Of a stretch of 64,000 nucleotides of DNA, positions 29,652-40,290 are shown one piece after another; position 1 is the stretch's first letter, and the number at the start of each line of letters is the position of its first letter. The stretch spans positions 86,332,273-86,396,272 of the forward strand of contig NC_088201.1 of assembly GCF_037126465.1 (NCBI RefSeq). Direction: 5' to 3'. The stretch comes from Ornithodoros turicata. Its lineage: Eukaryota; Arthropoda; Arachnida; Ixodida; Argasidae. The notes beneath the pieces are model-generated. The model had not been told where the DNA came from, ran no database searches, and saw only the letters and a program-made list of their open reading frames with translations. Made by a program: the position numbers and the translations under genes.

Positions 29652-32600
29652 GTTCACTCTACTTTTAACATGTGCTATATAATCTTGTTCAAGTTCTGTC
29701 AAACAACCTGTAATGCTATAAAAAAATTCAGTACACTGTTTGTGTGGGTTGAATGGTTGCGCATGAATGCAGGAAGGAAACTGTCATGTTATGGCAAGTG
29801 TTTATGTATTGTACATTTAACTACTAATTTTATTGGTTAGCTTTCGCTGGCATATCATGTCAATCCATGTTATATTAATTTGGAACATGGTCTTCTTAGT
29901 AGCCAGAGCAGCTGATACACAGAGAGAACATAGCCCGTGTGTGTTTGTCTTTTCCACCGCAGCCCTTGGGTTTCCTCCCTGATGGCTACACATGTCAGGG
30001 ATAGGTTTCAGAACCGGTAGTTCCCGCCAAGTGTGAATTGCTTTTCAGGGGATCATCACGCTGGCAGATGAAACATATGGTTTAAATTATTTGCAGGACA
30101 GGAATTTCGCAGCTTCACACAAATACTACTACTACGACGTAAGAGTGGTTTCAAATCTAGCTTTTTTGTGTTCCTGACATTATTGCACAAGATGTAGTAT
30201 CCACTATGATCCTTTATGTGGGGGGTATGTACAGTGCAATCAACAGATGCCATTTACAAATCTGTGTTTTCTACTGTGTTGAAATGGGGTAGTTTGTATC
30301 TGAGAGCCATAGTGAAACACAGGCCCTCGAGAAACATGGCAACACATTGCAGGGACTCTGGATGCTGCCTAAATTTCCAGAACACACAGCTCAAGGCAGC
30401 AGTTAAATAACAAGTGGTTAGAGAAATCCAAGAGAGTTGCATCCGTAAGCAGTCCGCTGTTGGATTTGCTTCTGTCAGAGATACGTTATCTCAAAGGGAA
30501 CGCACGGACACACTCACAATGATACTAGGGCTGCCTGTGAAATAGAATGAGGAGAGGGGAAGATATATAACCCTTTTTCTTGTCTCTTATTCTATTGGTT
30601 AAATTGTCATTTTCTTAGCAGCATATGTGTGTATATTCCAGAGTCTGCTAATAAATATATCAGGTTAGAGCTAGCAGTCGCATTGTAGATGTCTCATCCT
30701 GTCCTTGGTTGCTTGTGATTCACTATGGCCATGCTTGCTATTACAAAAACAGAAAACAAAAAAAGACAATAGAAAAACACGGAAAGAGCGACCTAAAAAG
30801 CTGCCTGTTCTAGTGCTCACATGGAGGCAATGCAATGAGGTAACATGTTCCATTCATGAACTGTGCATAGTAGTACATATCACAACGGCAACCGATTATT
30901 CAGATTTTTCTTGAAGTACTTTGTTTTTTTTAAAGCTTTGTTTGCACAGTCTATTATTGGAGCTTTATGTGATTCCCCTCTTCAGATACTTTAAGATTGC
31001 TGATGCTGTGCAGTTTGTTAATTTTGAAACTGTACTGTGCTGAGGTACAAAAACAGAATTGTCATATCTGCATTTAAGCACATAGGAATAATTTGTAAGT
31101 ACTTTACTTGTTGACATTATTATTTGCACCAGGTCACAACATTGTTGATTTATGGAAAATGTAAATAAATATATTTATTTGCTTGCCAAACAATGCACAA
31201 ATGTCTTCTTTTCTAGTGAGATATTCCCTGTTCACCAGACATAAATGTGGAAAAGTTAAAGGGGCACAATGATGGTAGAGTCTAGCGTTGCTTTTTGCCA
31301 CTTCAAATATATGCACTATTATTCGTGTGCACATGTAGGAATAGGAAGGTAAAGGATGCGCATAAAAAATTTCGTATGCAGCCACACATATGGTTCAGAA
31401 GATTAATTAGATGATGTCCAAGCATATATAATTGTGCTTCATGTGCAATGGGTATGCTAACGGATTGCTTCCTTGAAGCCGTTTTATTTTTTTTTTATAA
31501 ATTCTTTTTATAAATGTTATTTTTGATTTTATATAAATTTCATATTACATATTGTATACTTATATTTTTATAAATTTTATAAACTAAAAACTCAAGTTAC
31601 ACGGCCCCTGTAAGAGTGCCCTTTGCAAATGGTTTGGTAACGTGTCTCGAACTGTAAAGGTAAGAGGCAATCGAGAATGCTGCAGACAAGGTTCCAACTT
31701 ACATATTGCTTATCACGTCCTACATACAAAGTGATTTGTACAATAATTCCTGAGCACGGAATTAATCCCGAGGCTGGCCAGTGATGTCACCCAGGACGAC
31801 AAGTCACATAATTGCCTTTAACACTTTTACACCCCATGGGCTGAGTTGTGAATTGAAAGAGCACTCTACAGAAGGATAAGGTGCACCTGATTTCTAGGAT
31901 CTGTGCTATGCCCTAACTCTTCAGACACCACATTTCTAAGTGGCAATATGTGCTCTGGTACTTCTTTTGCGTCTGCATAGTGTGCAACCACATGGCAACT
32001 GGAGCTTTCGTGTGCTTGTTTTTGTGCGACGGTGTTCATTACAAACAACATCCAGATGTTAGACATAAAATGCAGTAGTTTGTAGCGTACCACACAACGC
32101 AGCGTGACATGGGAGTGTGTGATTCAAAGAAAGCTTCTGGAAAATGCACAGAATCCCACAAAAAGTTTAAAATGTGATTTGTATTTCGTTTTACGTCTTT
32201 CGTCGTTACATACCATCGTCGACGCTGTTGCACATTAATAAATCGTACGTAAAACTTGTCCCATAGCAGTATGCGGTTTCCCAAATACATAGCACAATTT
32301 TCCTGCAGTAATAAAACGCTGTCGGCATTTTCTTGCTGACACGGCTGTCGAAACGTCAGCCTCTACAATGGGTGCTGTAAAGGGGCTAACGCAGACGCGA
32401 CGTGATACAAATTGTACGCGCTCACAAAACACAAACGACGAATTCCAGTCACAACATCGCACAGAGGTTGATTCGCGAATGAGTTCGCAGCTGCTGCACT
32501 GTTTACTTATCGCGGAACAGTGGAACCCCCGGCTGTCCGCTGTCCGCCATCCCGCCATCTTAAAGCACAGATACGTGAAGCCGCGAGAAGCCGTAGCTGA

Positions 32601-32857
32601 AATCCACTGACAAGTACGAAGGCGCGTACACGTCACAATGCCCGTTCGGGTGCATCTACGTCATAAAAATGGCTGCGCCCATGTGTGTTTCGGAATGAAT
32701 TACGTATTTTTTTGACATGGTACTGTACCGAACTGAGAGAATGAAGGTGTATTTTGGGGAGTGCTGGATGTGGGCTTTCAGAATATCACAACCGTTTCGA
32801 CTATTTGGAATATCGGCATAGCTGACCTTTAAATAATGACCGGTTGTGCAATCGCTC
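29652..32857. other. Long stretch without recognised genes
   Basis: Only short, unconserved reading frames; the longest, 32235-32636 (-, 133 codons), shows no known motif and no start context worth noting. 31482-31590 is a TATAAAT-rich low-complexity patch. The word GCTGACACGGCTGTCGAAAC at about 32336-32355 weakly resembles a hammerhead core but lacks the CUGANGA box. Confidence 0.4.
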
Positions 32858-32916
32858 ATTCAGTTTGGCACTGATGATGTCCGTCGCATGACGGATGAAA
32901 CGTCTGAGTAAACCTT
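32858..32916 (+). ncRNA. Hammerhead-ribozyme-like motif (type I, minimal)
   Basis: CTGATGA at 32871-32877 is the hammerhead CUGANGA box. It is followed by a 6-bp hairpin (TCCGTC-GCAT-GACGGA, plus a G-U pair; helix II), then GAAAC at 32897-32901 and the cleavage-site triplet GTC at 32902-32904. Helix III is nearly absent, as reported for the small hammerheads of Penelope-like elements. Helix I can be drawn with CA/TG next to the core and GTTT/AAAC after an internal loop. An extra U sits after CTGATGA at the base of helix II, so activity is uncertain. Confidence 0.55.
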
Positions 32917-32925
32917 GTTATTTTG

Positions 32926-32960
32926 TTATGTTAAGTTGGAGTTCTCTACTTTTTTGACTA
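32926..32960 (+). repeat. Tail shared with 26283-26320
   Basis: GTTATGTTAAGTTGGAGTTC and the following CTCTACTTTTTTG lie about 20 bp after the hammerhead-like motif. A second copy lies on the other strand 6.6 kb upstream. This suggests a common retroelement 3' region downstream of the ribozyme. Confidence 0.5.
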
Positions 32961-33789
32961 GTTATGTCGTCTCTCGGCTTTTGGAGTATTTTTGCATAAA
33001 GATGCAGGTTGTGAGAGGCACATAAACACTGCTTACATTGCTAACCTGTCTATCACAAGACATGTGAAAGGATTGCCAAATTAAAAGTCAGTAATACAAA
33101 AATGATTCTGAAATACATAATTCCAAGAGAAGGGAGAGTAAATAGAGAGGAATAACAGGTAAAGGTAAAGCACTGAAGTGTTGGCATTCTTCTGATGTGT
33201 ATGATATACTGCTCTATTTAACCCATGACATATATGTTGTCAAACATGAAGTTCTTGCATTCAACATCAAGATGCTGTACCTATTCCATCTAAGCGACTC
33301 GTCTTTACACGGACACATGGCGCACCATTTTGGCACAAAGATTTGATATCTCTGCTTGTTGGACATATCAAGCAAATACTGTGCCAAAATTGTGTTACCT
33401 ACATGACATACTGCTTTGCTGAGATATGTTACGGGAGAAATACTCCTGAAGCGATTAAATGAAGTGCATACGAGTACATATGCTTTGCAGAGTTGTTCCA
33501 AAGTTCCAAGTGTTGAATTGGCAAAGCATTAGTCATCTCATAACAAAGTGATGAAAGAAACTACTGAGAAATGCGAAGCCGCAAGCACTGTTGCATGGCC
33601 ATGTTCACAATGGGCAATGACGCTTTTCACTTTGCGTACCGCGGACTGACTATGCTCAATGAGTGGTTTGCAGTATCTATGATTGATGTAAGCCATGGCA
33701 ACTACCGATGCACTTTGCAGAGTGTGCAATGATGTCTTTTGTGAACGAGACAAACCTCAATATATTCCCACGTAATTTTGATCCTACAA
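32961..33789. other. Unassigned sequence with a broken minus-strand frame
   Basis: On the minus strand one frame runs 33753-33214 with two stops close together near 33530-33540. It contains CHVGN, YLLDMSNKQRY and CAMCPC but matches no family I know. It could be a decayed gene or chance. Confidence 0.25.
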
Positions 33790-34010
33790 TTAATTGAGTT
33801 GAGGGTTTCAGGTATTTAGGTGTGTACCTCTCTTCTGATATTTAGTGAAAATCACACATTAGTTACGCATCCTCTAAGCCTCTTAAAAAAATTATCTTCT
33901 TGAAGTGGACACGGAAACTACCTTTCGCAGACAGTACACTGCTGGCATACAAAACCCTTGTACAAAGTGCCTTAGAAACGGTACAAATGACATCATACTG
34001 TTCATCATAA
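33790..34010 (+). pseudogene. Fragment of a CR1/L2-type LINE (after the RT core)
   Basis: On the plus strand the words GFRYLGVYLSSD, then SHISYASSKPLKKIIFLKWT and LPFADSTLLAYKTLVQSALE are the region between the RT palm and C-terminus in CR1/L2-type LINEs. Two stops follow YLSSDI. The fragment is short, with no tail visible, and is related to the fragment at 12118-12840. Confidence 0.6.
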
Positions 34011-34678
34011 AAACAAATGACATCATACTGTTCAACAGTGCCACCAATTTGATACAGTTGAGCTACGCTCAAAGCTAGGGGGGACGAGTTCGCATCAAAA
34101 AGGCACGGTCTTGAGGGGATTATGGTGGTCTTTGACAGAGCACGCGACTTTCGGTCCTACTTTTCTTTCAAGAGGAGGCAGTGAACAAGTGCCCATTTGT
34201 GGAACCCAGCCCTCCCCTTCCGATTTGTTTCGGTATCAGTCTGTCTACCAATGTCATGATGACATTTATATTCTGTTGAGTTTCTTACATGCTGTCCAGG
34301 ACATATATGTAGGTAGGTAGGTATGCCAATAATTTTTTTATTACTAACCTTTTTTTGTAGTTTGAATCCCTCGAAAAACCATTGCACAGCACCAGAACAC
34401 AAAGGCTACATAATGACCCAGTTTCACCAACGTTTTCAATTTCAATTTCAATTTATTTCCTTGCGGTTGGGAGAGCAGCAAAAAGCCCATGAGGCTTGAC
34501 ACCGGCTCCTCCCCCAAAATTCACTATTTACAGCAACAATACAGTAACGATCATAGCGTACAGAAAAAAAGAAAAACAATATTGTAACAATAACCAAGTG
34601 AGAAAAATGGAAAGAAGAGATATAATGCCTATGATACAAACAAATCAACTAACAGTTCAAAATTGACTCAATTAACAG

Positions 34679-37541
34679 TTAAATACCCAACATAAAGCGA
34701 CAGAGCATTCCTTTTGGCATCAACAATGGGTCCGGCGACGTACCAACAAACTGATTAAAAATAAATGGTGACATATACGTCAATGACTGCTTGCCGTAGT
34801 TTGTTCGATGCAATGGGACACACCAAATCCTATGTCGAAAAGAATACATAGATGTCAGCGTAGTTAACTGACATAGTTCTAGAAATGACGTGTTATTTTC
34901 ACGGACGCTTTTTGAATAAGTTAAGGTAAGCTTATAGTTGTAGAATTTCGGTATCGGAATAATATTGTACTGTTCAAATAATTCCGCAGTATGAGACAGT
35001 CGACTGACACCAGCAATAATCCTTATAGCCCTTTTTTGCAGGACAAACAGCTCGTGAATATTTCCAGCCGTCGTTGTTCCCCACACTAAGAAACAATAAT
35101 TGTACCGTGAATAAAATAAAGAATTGTAAAGCAGCAATTTAATGTTACCTGGAAGAACACAACTATGTCTGCCTGAAACGCCATTTATAGCAGCAAGTTT
35201 TTTGGAGACATAAGATACATGGTTGTCCCATTGCAGATGTTCCGAAAATATTACCCCTAAACATTTAAAGCTAGGTACTACATCAAGTTTATGACCGTCA
35301 TAATTGACAGAAACGTCTTCGGTTATGATTTTCCCTTTAGGTCGAAACAGCAACACCTTAGTTTTTGCCGTATTGAGACTAAGGGAGTTACACTCGGACC
35401 ATTCTTTGAATTGTTTAAGGGCGTTATTTGCTGCTGCTACAACTTCCGTAACAGATTTCCCAGAAAAAAGTAATGTTGTATCATCGGCATATATAATGAA
35501 ATCTAAGTAAGTCGTACCAGCTGAATGTGGATAAACGTTGATTATATCGTTTACATATATGTTGAATAATAAGGGTCCTAAAATACTGCCTTGCGGGACT
35601 CCCGATTTTATAGTCGCAAAATCTGATAGAAAATTATTTATAGAAACGGCCTGTTCACGTAGGTGTAAATATGACCTTATCAGATCTAACGGAACACCGC
35701 GGATGCCATAATACTCCAATTTTTGTAATAAAATGTTGTGATGAATACAATCAAATGCTTTACGAAAATCTACGAATACCGCTAAGATTAGACGCTTTTC
35801 TTCAAAGTTTTTTATTATTATTTCTTTTAGTTTTAACAAAGCTGTTTCGGTTGATCTATGTTTACGAAACCCAAATTGCTCATTAATGATAACATTATGC
35901 ATGTTAAAAAACTTTAATAGTCTATTGTAGACGACTTTTTCAAGGCCTTTCGAGAATATAGGGAGGACGGATATAGGACGGTAGTTGGATAATTCATTTT
36001 GATCTCCTCCCTTATGTATAATCGAGATTTTCGCCTTTTTGAGTTGCGCGGGAAAGATTCCCGTAACGAGGGACATGTTATATAAAGACACGAGAACAGG
36101 GCTAATCAAGTCGATTACATATTTGACCGGTTTAATTTGAACACCGTTAATATCACAACATTTGGAATTACTTAACGTCAAGAATGTTGCGCACACTTCA
36201 CTGACATCGGTTGGTTGAAAAAAGATGGAATCATCAACTGATTTTTTTTAAAAAACCAAGTGCACCGCGTTTAGGTGTCTTGGTAGCTATGTTAACGAAG
36301 AAGTCATTGAATTGGTCCGATAAAGCTTTTCCAGATAAGACGGTGCCGTGAACCACAATATTGGCAAGACTGTCAGTGTCGGTGTTTTTCTTGATTATGT
36401 TATTAAGGCTCCTCCATAATAGATCCATGCGATTCGATGATTCTTCAAATATTTTTGAAAAATACTGCGTTTTTGCTTTTCTTATTTCAGAAGTTACCTT
36501 ATTTCGAAAGCGTTTATATATTTTTAATTTTTCTACATCACGGGACCTTAAGAAATCGCGGAATAACCTATTCCTTTCTTTTATAGACGGGTAAAGCGAA
36601 GGACTTATCCATGGCTTCCTAATATTTTTTGCTATAACTTTCTTACGATAAGGAAAATGTTTCTTATAGATTTCTAAAAACTTTTCAATAAACAGCTCAT
36701 AACAAGAATCAACGTCGTTGCCAACGCATATCGCGTCCCAGTCTTCAGAAGCAATGTCTTCTCTGAAAGACTTTAGAGTATCGTCTGTTATGGTTTGTGT
36801 CATTATTGTTTTGCTTACATTTTTTCTCTTTACCTTCGTGGTGCATAACATATATACTGGCAAGTGGTCACTGACGTCTGCCGCAATCGTGCCAGCTACG
36901 TTAACATGAGTAGCCGCGTTTGTCAATATGGCATCAATTGTAGTAGAAGTAGCGGAGGTGATTCGTGTAGGGACAGCGATGGTATTTACTAAATTATATG
37001 ACAGAAGCATTTGCTCAAATTTTTCATACGACGAAGATAGGCTATGCATATCAAGGTTCAGGTCACCTCCAATAAATAACCTACATACATTGGTCTCCGC
37101 ATAGCAGAAAACATCTTCCATAAAGGTTAAAAAAGCAGTTAAACTCCCATTTGGTGGCCGATATATGACGCAGAAAATGAGATCATTATTGACAAGGCAT
37201 AAAGCTTCGAAATTATTAGTGATAACAGAGAACTCTGAAAGAATAGTGCATCGCCCGAGCGTGCGGGAAATTTGAATCGATATACCACCGCCGCGTCTGC
37301 AAGTTCTGTTTAGGTAAAAATGCTCATAATCTGGCAACTCAAACATATGTGAATCTTCGTTGTACCATGTTTCGGTCAGCATGACCGCATCAAATGAAAA
37401 TTTCAGACTGTCAAATAGTACAGACAGAGCGTCCACTTTATTTGATGCAGACCGGCAATTTAAATGAAAAACACTCAAAGAATTCCGAAAGTGCAAACAA
37501 CAGTTCGCAAAAACTTCAGGCAAGAGACCGCTCGTCTGCAT
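34679..37541 (-). pseudogene. LINE ORF2: endonuclease and reverse transcriptase, one frame slip
   Basis: ATG at 37541. The first frame (to 36234) is an EEP endonuclease: FHLNCRSASNKVDAL, MLTETWYNEDS, FIGGDLNLDMHS and VSDHLPVYM carry the catalytic N, E, D and SDH positions. It is followed by the linker IRKPWISPSLYPSIKERN. The second frame (36196-34679) is the RT: SNYRPISVLPIFSKGLE, FVDFRKAFDCIHH, KSGVPQGSILGPLLFNIYVN, IYADDTTLLFSG (YADD active site, about 35490), KTKVLLF and FKCLGVIFSEHLQWDNH, then a C-terminal SRYNYCFLVWGT/VLQKRAIRI block. The frames differ by one base at a run of T and A (36240-36255 on the plus strand), where one extra A gives KKIS and a stop. Apart from this the gene is intact. 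It would nick target DNA and reverse-transcribe the LINE RNA. Confidence 0.88.
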
Positions 37542-37606
37542 GTGCAAAATTTAAAGAAGGCTGAAAGCTTAAAAGGTAATATACGTGAGAAACAAGATAC
37601 ACGTTA

Positions 37607-38383
37607 CTAAGAACGATAGGCTTCGAGGTCATCTAGATGCTGTACAGATTGTGGCACGCCATTTCCACGTGACCTGATATACACCTTTCCGTTCCGTGTC
37701 CAAGCCTGGTGTAACTTTCCATCTTTTTTTAGAGCAATAGCTGCACCCAACAGGCGTTTCATGTAGGCACAAAGATGCTCATTGACAAAGACTGGTTTTT
37801 CACAGGAGATACCGATATCTACACATTTGATACGCTTTGCCCGCACCTTTTCAATTACGGAGTTTCTTTTCTGTCTCGTCTTAAACTGGACAATGATGTT
37901 TTTAGAATCGGTGTTGGGAATAGGCACAGTGTGACATATCTCGATGTCGTCCATGGAAATGGTTTCACTGATTACGACCCCGATCTGGCAAACAAGTTCT
38001 GGAATGTTCTGAATTGCAGCAGGTGGAATGCCTTTTATCTCTATGTTACGATTTCTGGAGTACTGCTCCAACTCTGCAATTCGCATCTCATTGCGTTTCA
38101 ACTGAGCCTTGTTCTCTAGACACTGTTCGCGCAGTTTCCCATTTTCGTCTCTCAGCGTCTTGTTATCGTCCAAGACAGAATCCATTTTGCTTTGTAGCTC
38201 TCCGAAAGTTTCGTTCATGAAAGTCATGCGTTGTTTCACGTCCCGGAGTTCCCTGCGTACCTCCCGCTCAAATGTTTCTCTTACATTTTTAAACTCATTT
38301 CTAATTTCACGCTTCAACTCCTCGACGAGCAATGCATACTCTTTACTTTGTTTAGTTTCTCTGGCACTGCTCTCTTTAGACAT
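37607..38383 (-). CDS. LINE ORF1 protein (coiled coil plus RRM-like)
   Basis: A 258-codon intact frame with ATG at 38383. Residues about 5-110 are charged heptad-like sequence (VEELKREIRNEFKNVRETFE, LRDENGKLREQCLENKAQLK), a probable coiled coil for trimerisation. Then RNRNIEIKGIPP begins an L1-ORF1p-like RRM region, with IEICHTVPI, NIIVQFKTRQKRNSVIEKVR and a C-terminal block VFVNEHLCAYMKRLLGAA with KLHQAWTRNGKVYIR. In L1-like and CR1/L2-like elements this protein binds and packages the element RNA. It lies 65 bp before ORF2 on the same strand. No zinc knuckle is seen. The ORF looks undamaged, so the insertion is fairly young. Confidence 0.88.
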   Translation of the reverse strand: MSKESSARETKQSKEYALLVEELKREIRNEFKNVRETFEREVRRELRDVKQRMTFMNETFGELQSKMDSVLDDNKTLRDENGKLREQCLENKAQLKRNEMRIAELEQYSRNRNIEIKGIPPAAIQNIPELVCQIGVVISETISMDDIEICHTVPIPNTDSKNIIVQFKTRQKRNSVIEKVRAKRIKCVDIGISCEKPVFVNEHLCAYMKRLLGAAIALKKDGKLHQAWTRNGKVYIRSRGNGVPQSVQHLDDLEAYRS

Positions 38384-38516
38384 TTCAAAAATAGTAGATA
38401 GCAGTGTGCAGAATCACCTATCTGCACTGTACAGCTTATCAATGAAGAATCAGTCGCTATTCTCGGCAGCAGCAGTAACAGGGAAACACAAAAATTTATA
38501 GATTGTATGTGGTCAC

Positions 38517-39634
38517 CTGAAAGATACAGGGTAACTGTAAAAAAGTCTTATACAGCGACCGACAACTGTCACTGCTGCTGCACGAGTGAGCCTTGTGGAT
38601 GGTGTGTCGCAGATTTATGAAGGTGGAAATCCCACGTCGGATGTGACGTCCAAGATTACACTTTTCCGGAAGACACTCTTGCACGTGTAGCTGAAGTACG
38701 TTGTAGTTGACGATGATAGGAAGGCACACAGACGCTGCTGATACTGCCACTGATAGCTTGCAACTTGTGCAGTGTTCTGAAAGATACAGGGTAACTGTAA
38801 AAAAGTCTTATACAGCGACCGACAACTGTCACTGCTGCTGCACGAGTGAGCCTTGTGGATGGTGTGTCGCAGATTTATGAAGGTGGAAATCCCACGTCGG
38901 ATGTGACGTCCAAGATTACACTTTTCCGGAAGACACTCTTGCATGCTGTAGCTGAAGTACGTTGTAGTTGACGATGATAGGAAGGCACACAGACGCTGCT
39001 GATACTGCACTGATAGCTTGCAACTTGTGCAGTGTTCTGAAAGATACAGGGTAACTGTAAAAAAGTCTTATACAGCGACCGACAACTGTCACTGCTGCTG
39101 CACGAGTGAGCCTTGTGGATGGTGTGTCGCAGATTTATGAAGGTGGAAATCCCACGTCGGATGTGACGTCCAAGATTACACTTTTCCGGAAGACACTCTT
39201 GCATGCTGTAGCTGAAGTACGTTGTAGTTGACGGTGATATGAAGGCACACAGACGCTGCTGATACTGCCACTGATAGCTTGCAACTTGTGCAGTGTTCTG
39301 AAAGATACAGGGTAACTGTAAAAAAGTCTTATACAGCGACCGACAACTGTCACTGCTGCTGCACGAGTGAGCCTTGTGGATGGTGTGTCGCAGATTTATG
39401 AAGGTGGAAATCCCACGTCGGATGTGACGTCCAAGATTACACTTTTCCGGAAGGCACTCTTGCATGCTGTAGCTGAAGTACGTTGTAGTTGACGATGATA
39501 GGAAGGCACACAGACGCTGCTGATACTGCCACTGATAGCTTGCAACTTGTGCAGTGTTCTGAAAGATACAGGGTTACTGTAAAAAAGTCTTATACAGCGA
39601 CCGACAACTGTCACTGCTGCTGCACGAGTGAGCC
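38517..39634 (-). repeat. Tandem array of about 261-bp monomers (LINE 5' region)
   Basis: Units begin CTGAAAGATACAGGGT at 38517, 38777, 39037, 39298 and 39559; the last is cut after 76 bp. Units differ by only a few bases. Each contains TGTGACGTCC (an ATF/CREB-like TGACGTC word). The array begins 134 bp upstream of the ORF1 start, so it is in promoter position. Because 261 is a multiple of three, long frames (up to 196 codons) run through it; I do not consider these genes. Confidence 0.85.
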
Positions 39635-40159
39635 AGCATCTGAACTAAGATGAACGGTCATTAAACTATCTGCTTCACCACATCACCGATGGAAAAAAAG
39701 AAGTGTCTGTTAAGTGTCTGTTCGAGGATTGGCAACCCTTCATATTGGTTCAGTTAACCAGAGTTGGTGAAACCGGGCCTATGGAAGTCACCGAAACATT
39801 CGTCACATCACAAACCAAAGTTTGTAAAAAGAATTAAGTGCTAGCATGACGTTTTGGCAATTCTGAGTAGCATTTTAACTGCTGCCTATGTAGCTGCTGC
39901 ATAATTACAAGTAATTCAGAAAAAGTAGTACAAAATTTGAGGGTACTCTACTCTATCTTCCTCTGCATGGTATTGAAAACTGTGATGATTCCAAGTGCTC
40001 ATCGTCTTGGCCCAGATTCTGTTGCAGATTTATCAGCCATTTGTGTTCCTATTTGTGGTACTGTGGCAAGCTAGTCACTCCAGCCACATACCAGCATTCC
40101 TAGGTTACACATAACATGTGGTTGATATACGAAGAGGGGAGTCAAGTCCTGTAGATCGC
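39635..40159. other. Non-coding flank of the LINE
   Basis: No gene recognised. It contains GTTGGTGAAACCGGG near 39761, inverted relative to the word left of the LINE. Confidence 0.35.
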
Positions 40160-40290
40160 ATAAACAAAATACAGAAACCGACACTGAAGATTTTTGTTTA
40201 AGTTTAATTTGTACAAGGTTTCGCATGGAGGTCCACGCTTCCTTAGGTCCTACCTGAGGAAGTGTCGGTTTCTGTACTTTGTTTATATAA
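40160..40290 (-). repeat. Hairpin with degenerate hammerhead-like core (PLE-like 3' end)
   Basis: Outer arms ACAGAAACCGACACT (about 40172) and its complement (about 40262-40276) enclose a region that on the minus strand reads CTAAGGA (40246-40240), a helix-II-like hairpin GCGTGGA-CC-TCCATGC, then GAAAC (40222-40218) and CTTGTACAA. This is the order of a hammerhead core, but CUGANGA has become CTAAGGA, changing an essential G, so it should be dead. Such hairpins occur in Penelope-like terminal regions. Confidence 0.4.

Larger units (their letters stand above)
34435..39634 (-). mobile_element. Nearly complete CR1/L2-type LINE with tandem 5' monomers
   Basis: A 5.2-kb element on the minus strand. 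It consists of a tandem monomer array (39634-38517), leader, ORF1 (38383-37607), 65-bp gap, ORF2 (37541-34679, one single-base frame slip), short 3' UTR and an (AAATTG)n 3' tail (34435-34453). All parts of a two-ORF LINE are present. The array at the 5' end is organised like the monomer promoters of mouse L1. No clean target duplication is seen. Outside both ends lie inverted words (CCCAGTTTCACCAAC near 34418 and GTTGGTGAAACCGGG near 39761), as if the LINE had entered a small inverted-repeat element. Confidence 0.85.

Noticed and set aside
32336..32360. Second hammerhead near 32352 (CGAAACGTC)
   Set aside because: The upstream box reads CTGACAC rather than CUGANGA and overlaps the putative helix II; not a valid core.
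38875..39465. 196-codon minus-strand frame
   Set aside because: Generated by tandem monomers whose length is a multiple of three; it repeats the same residues and lies in promoter position of the LINE.
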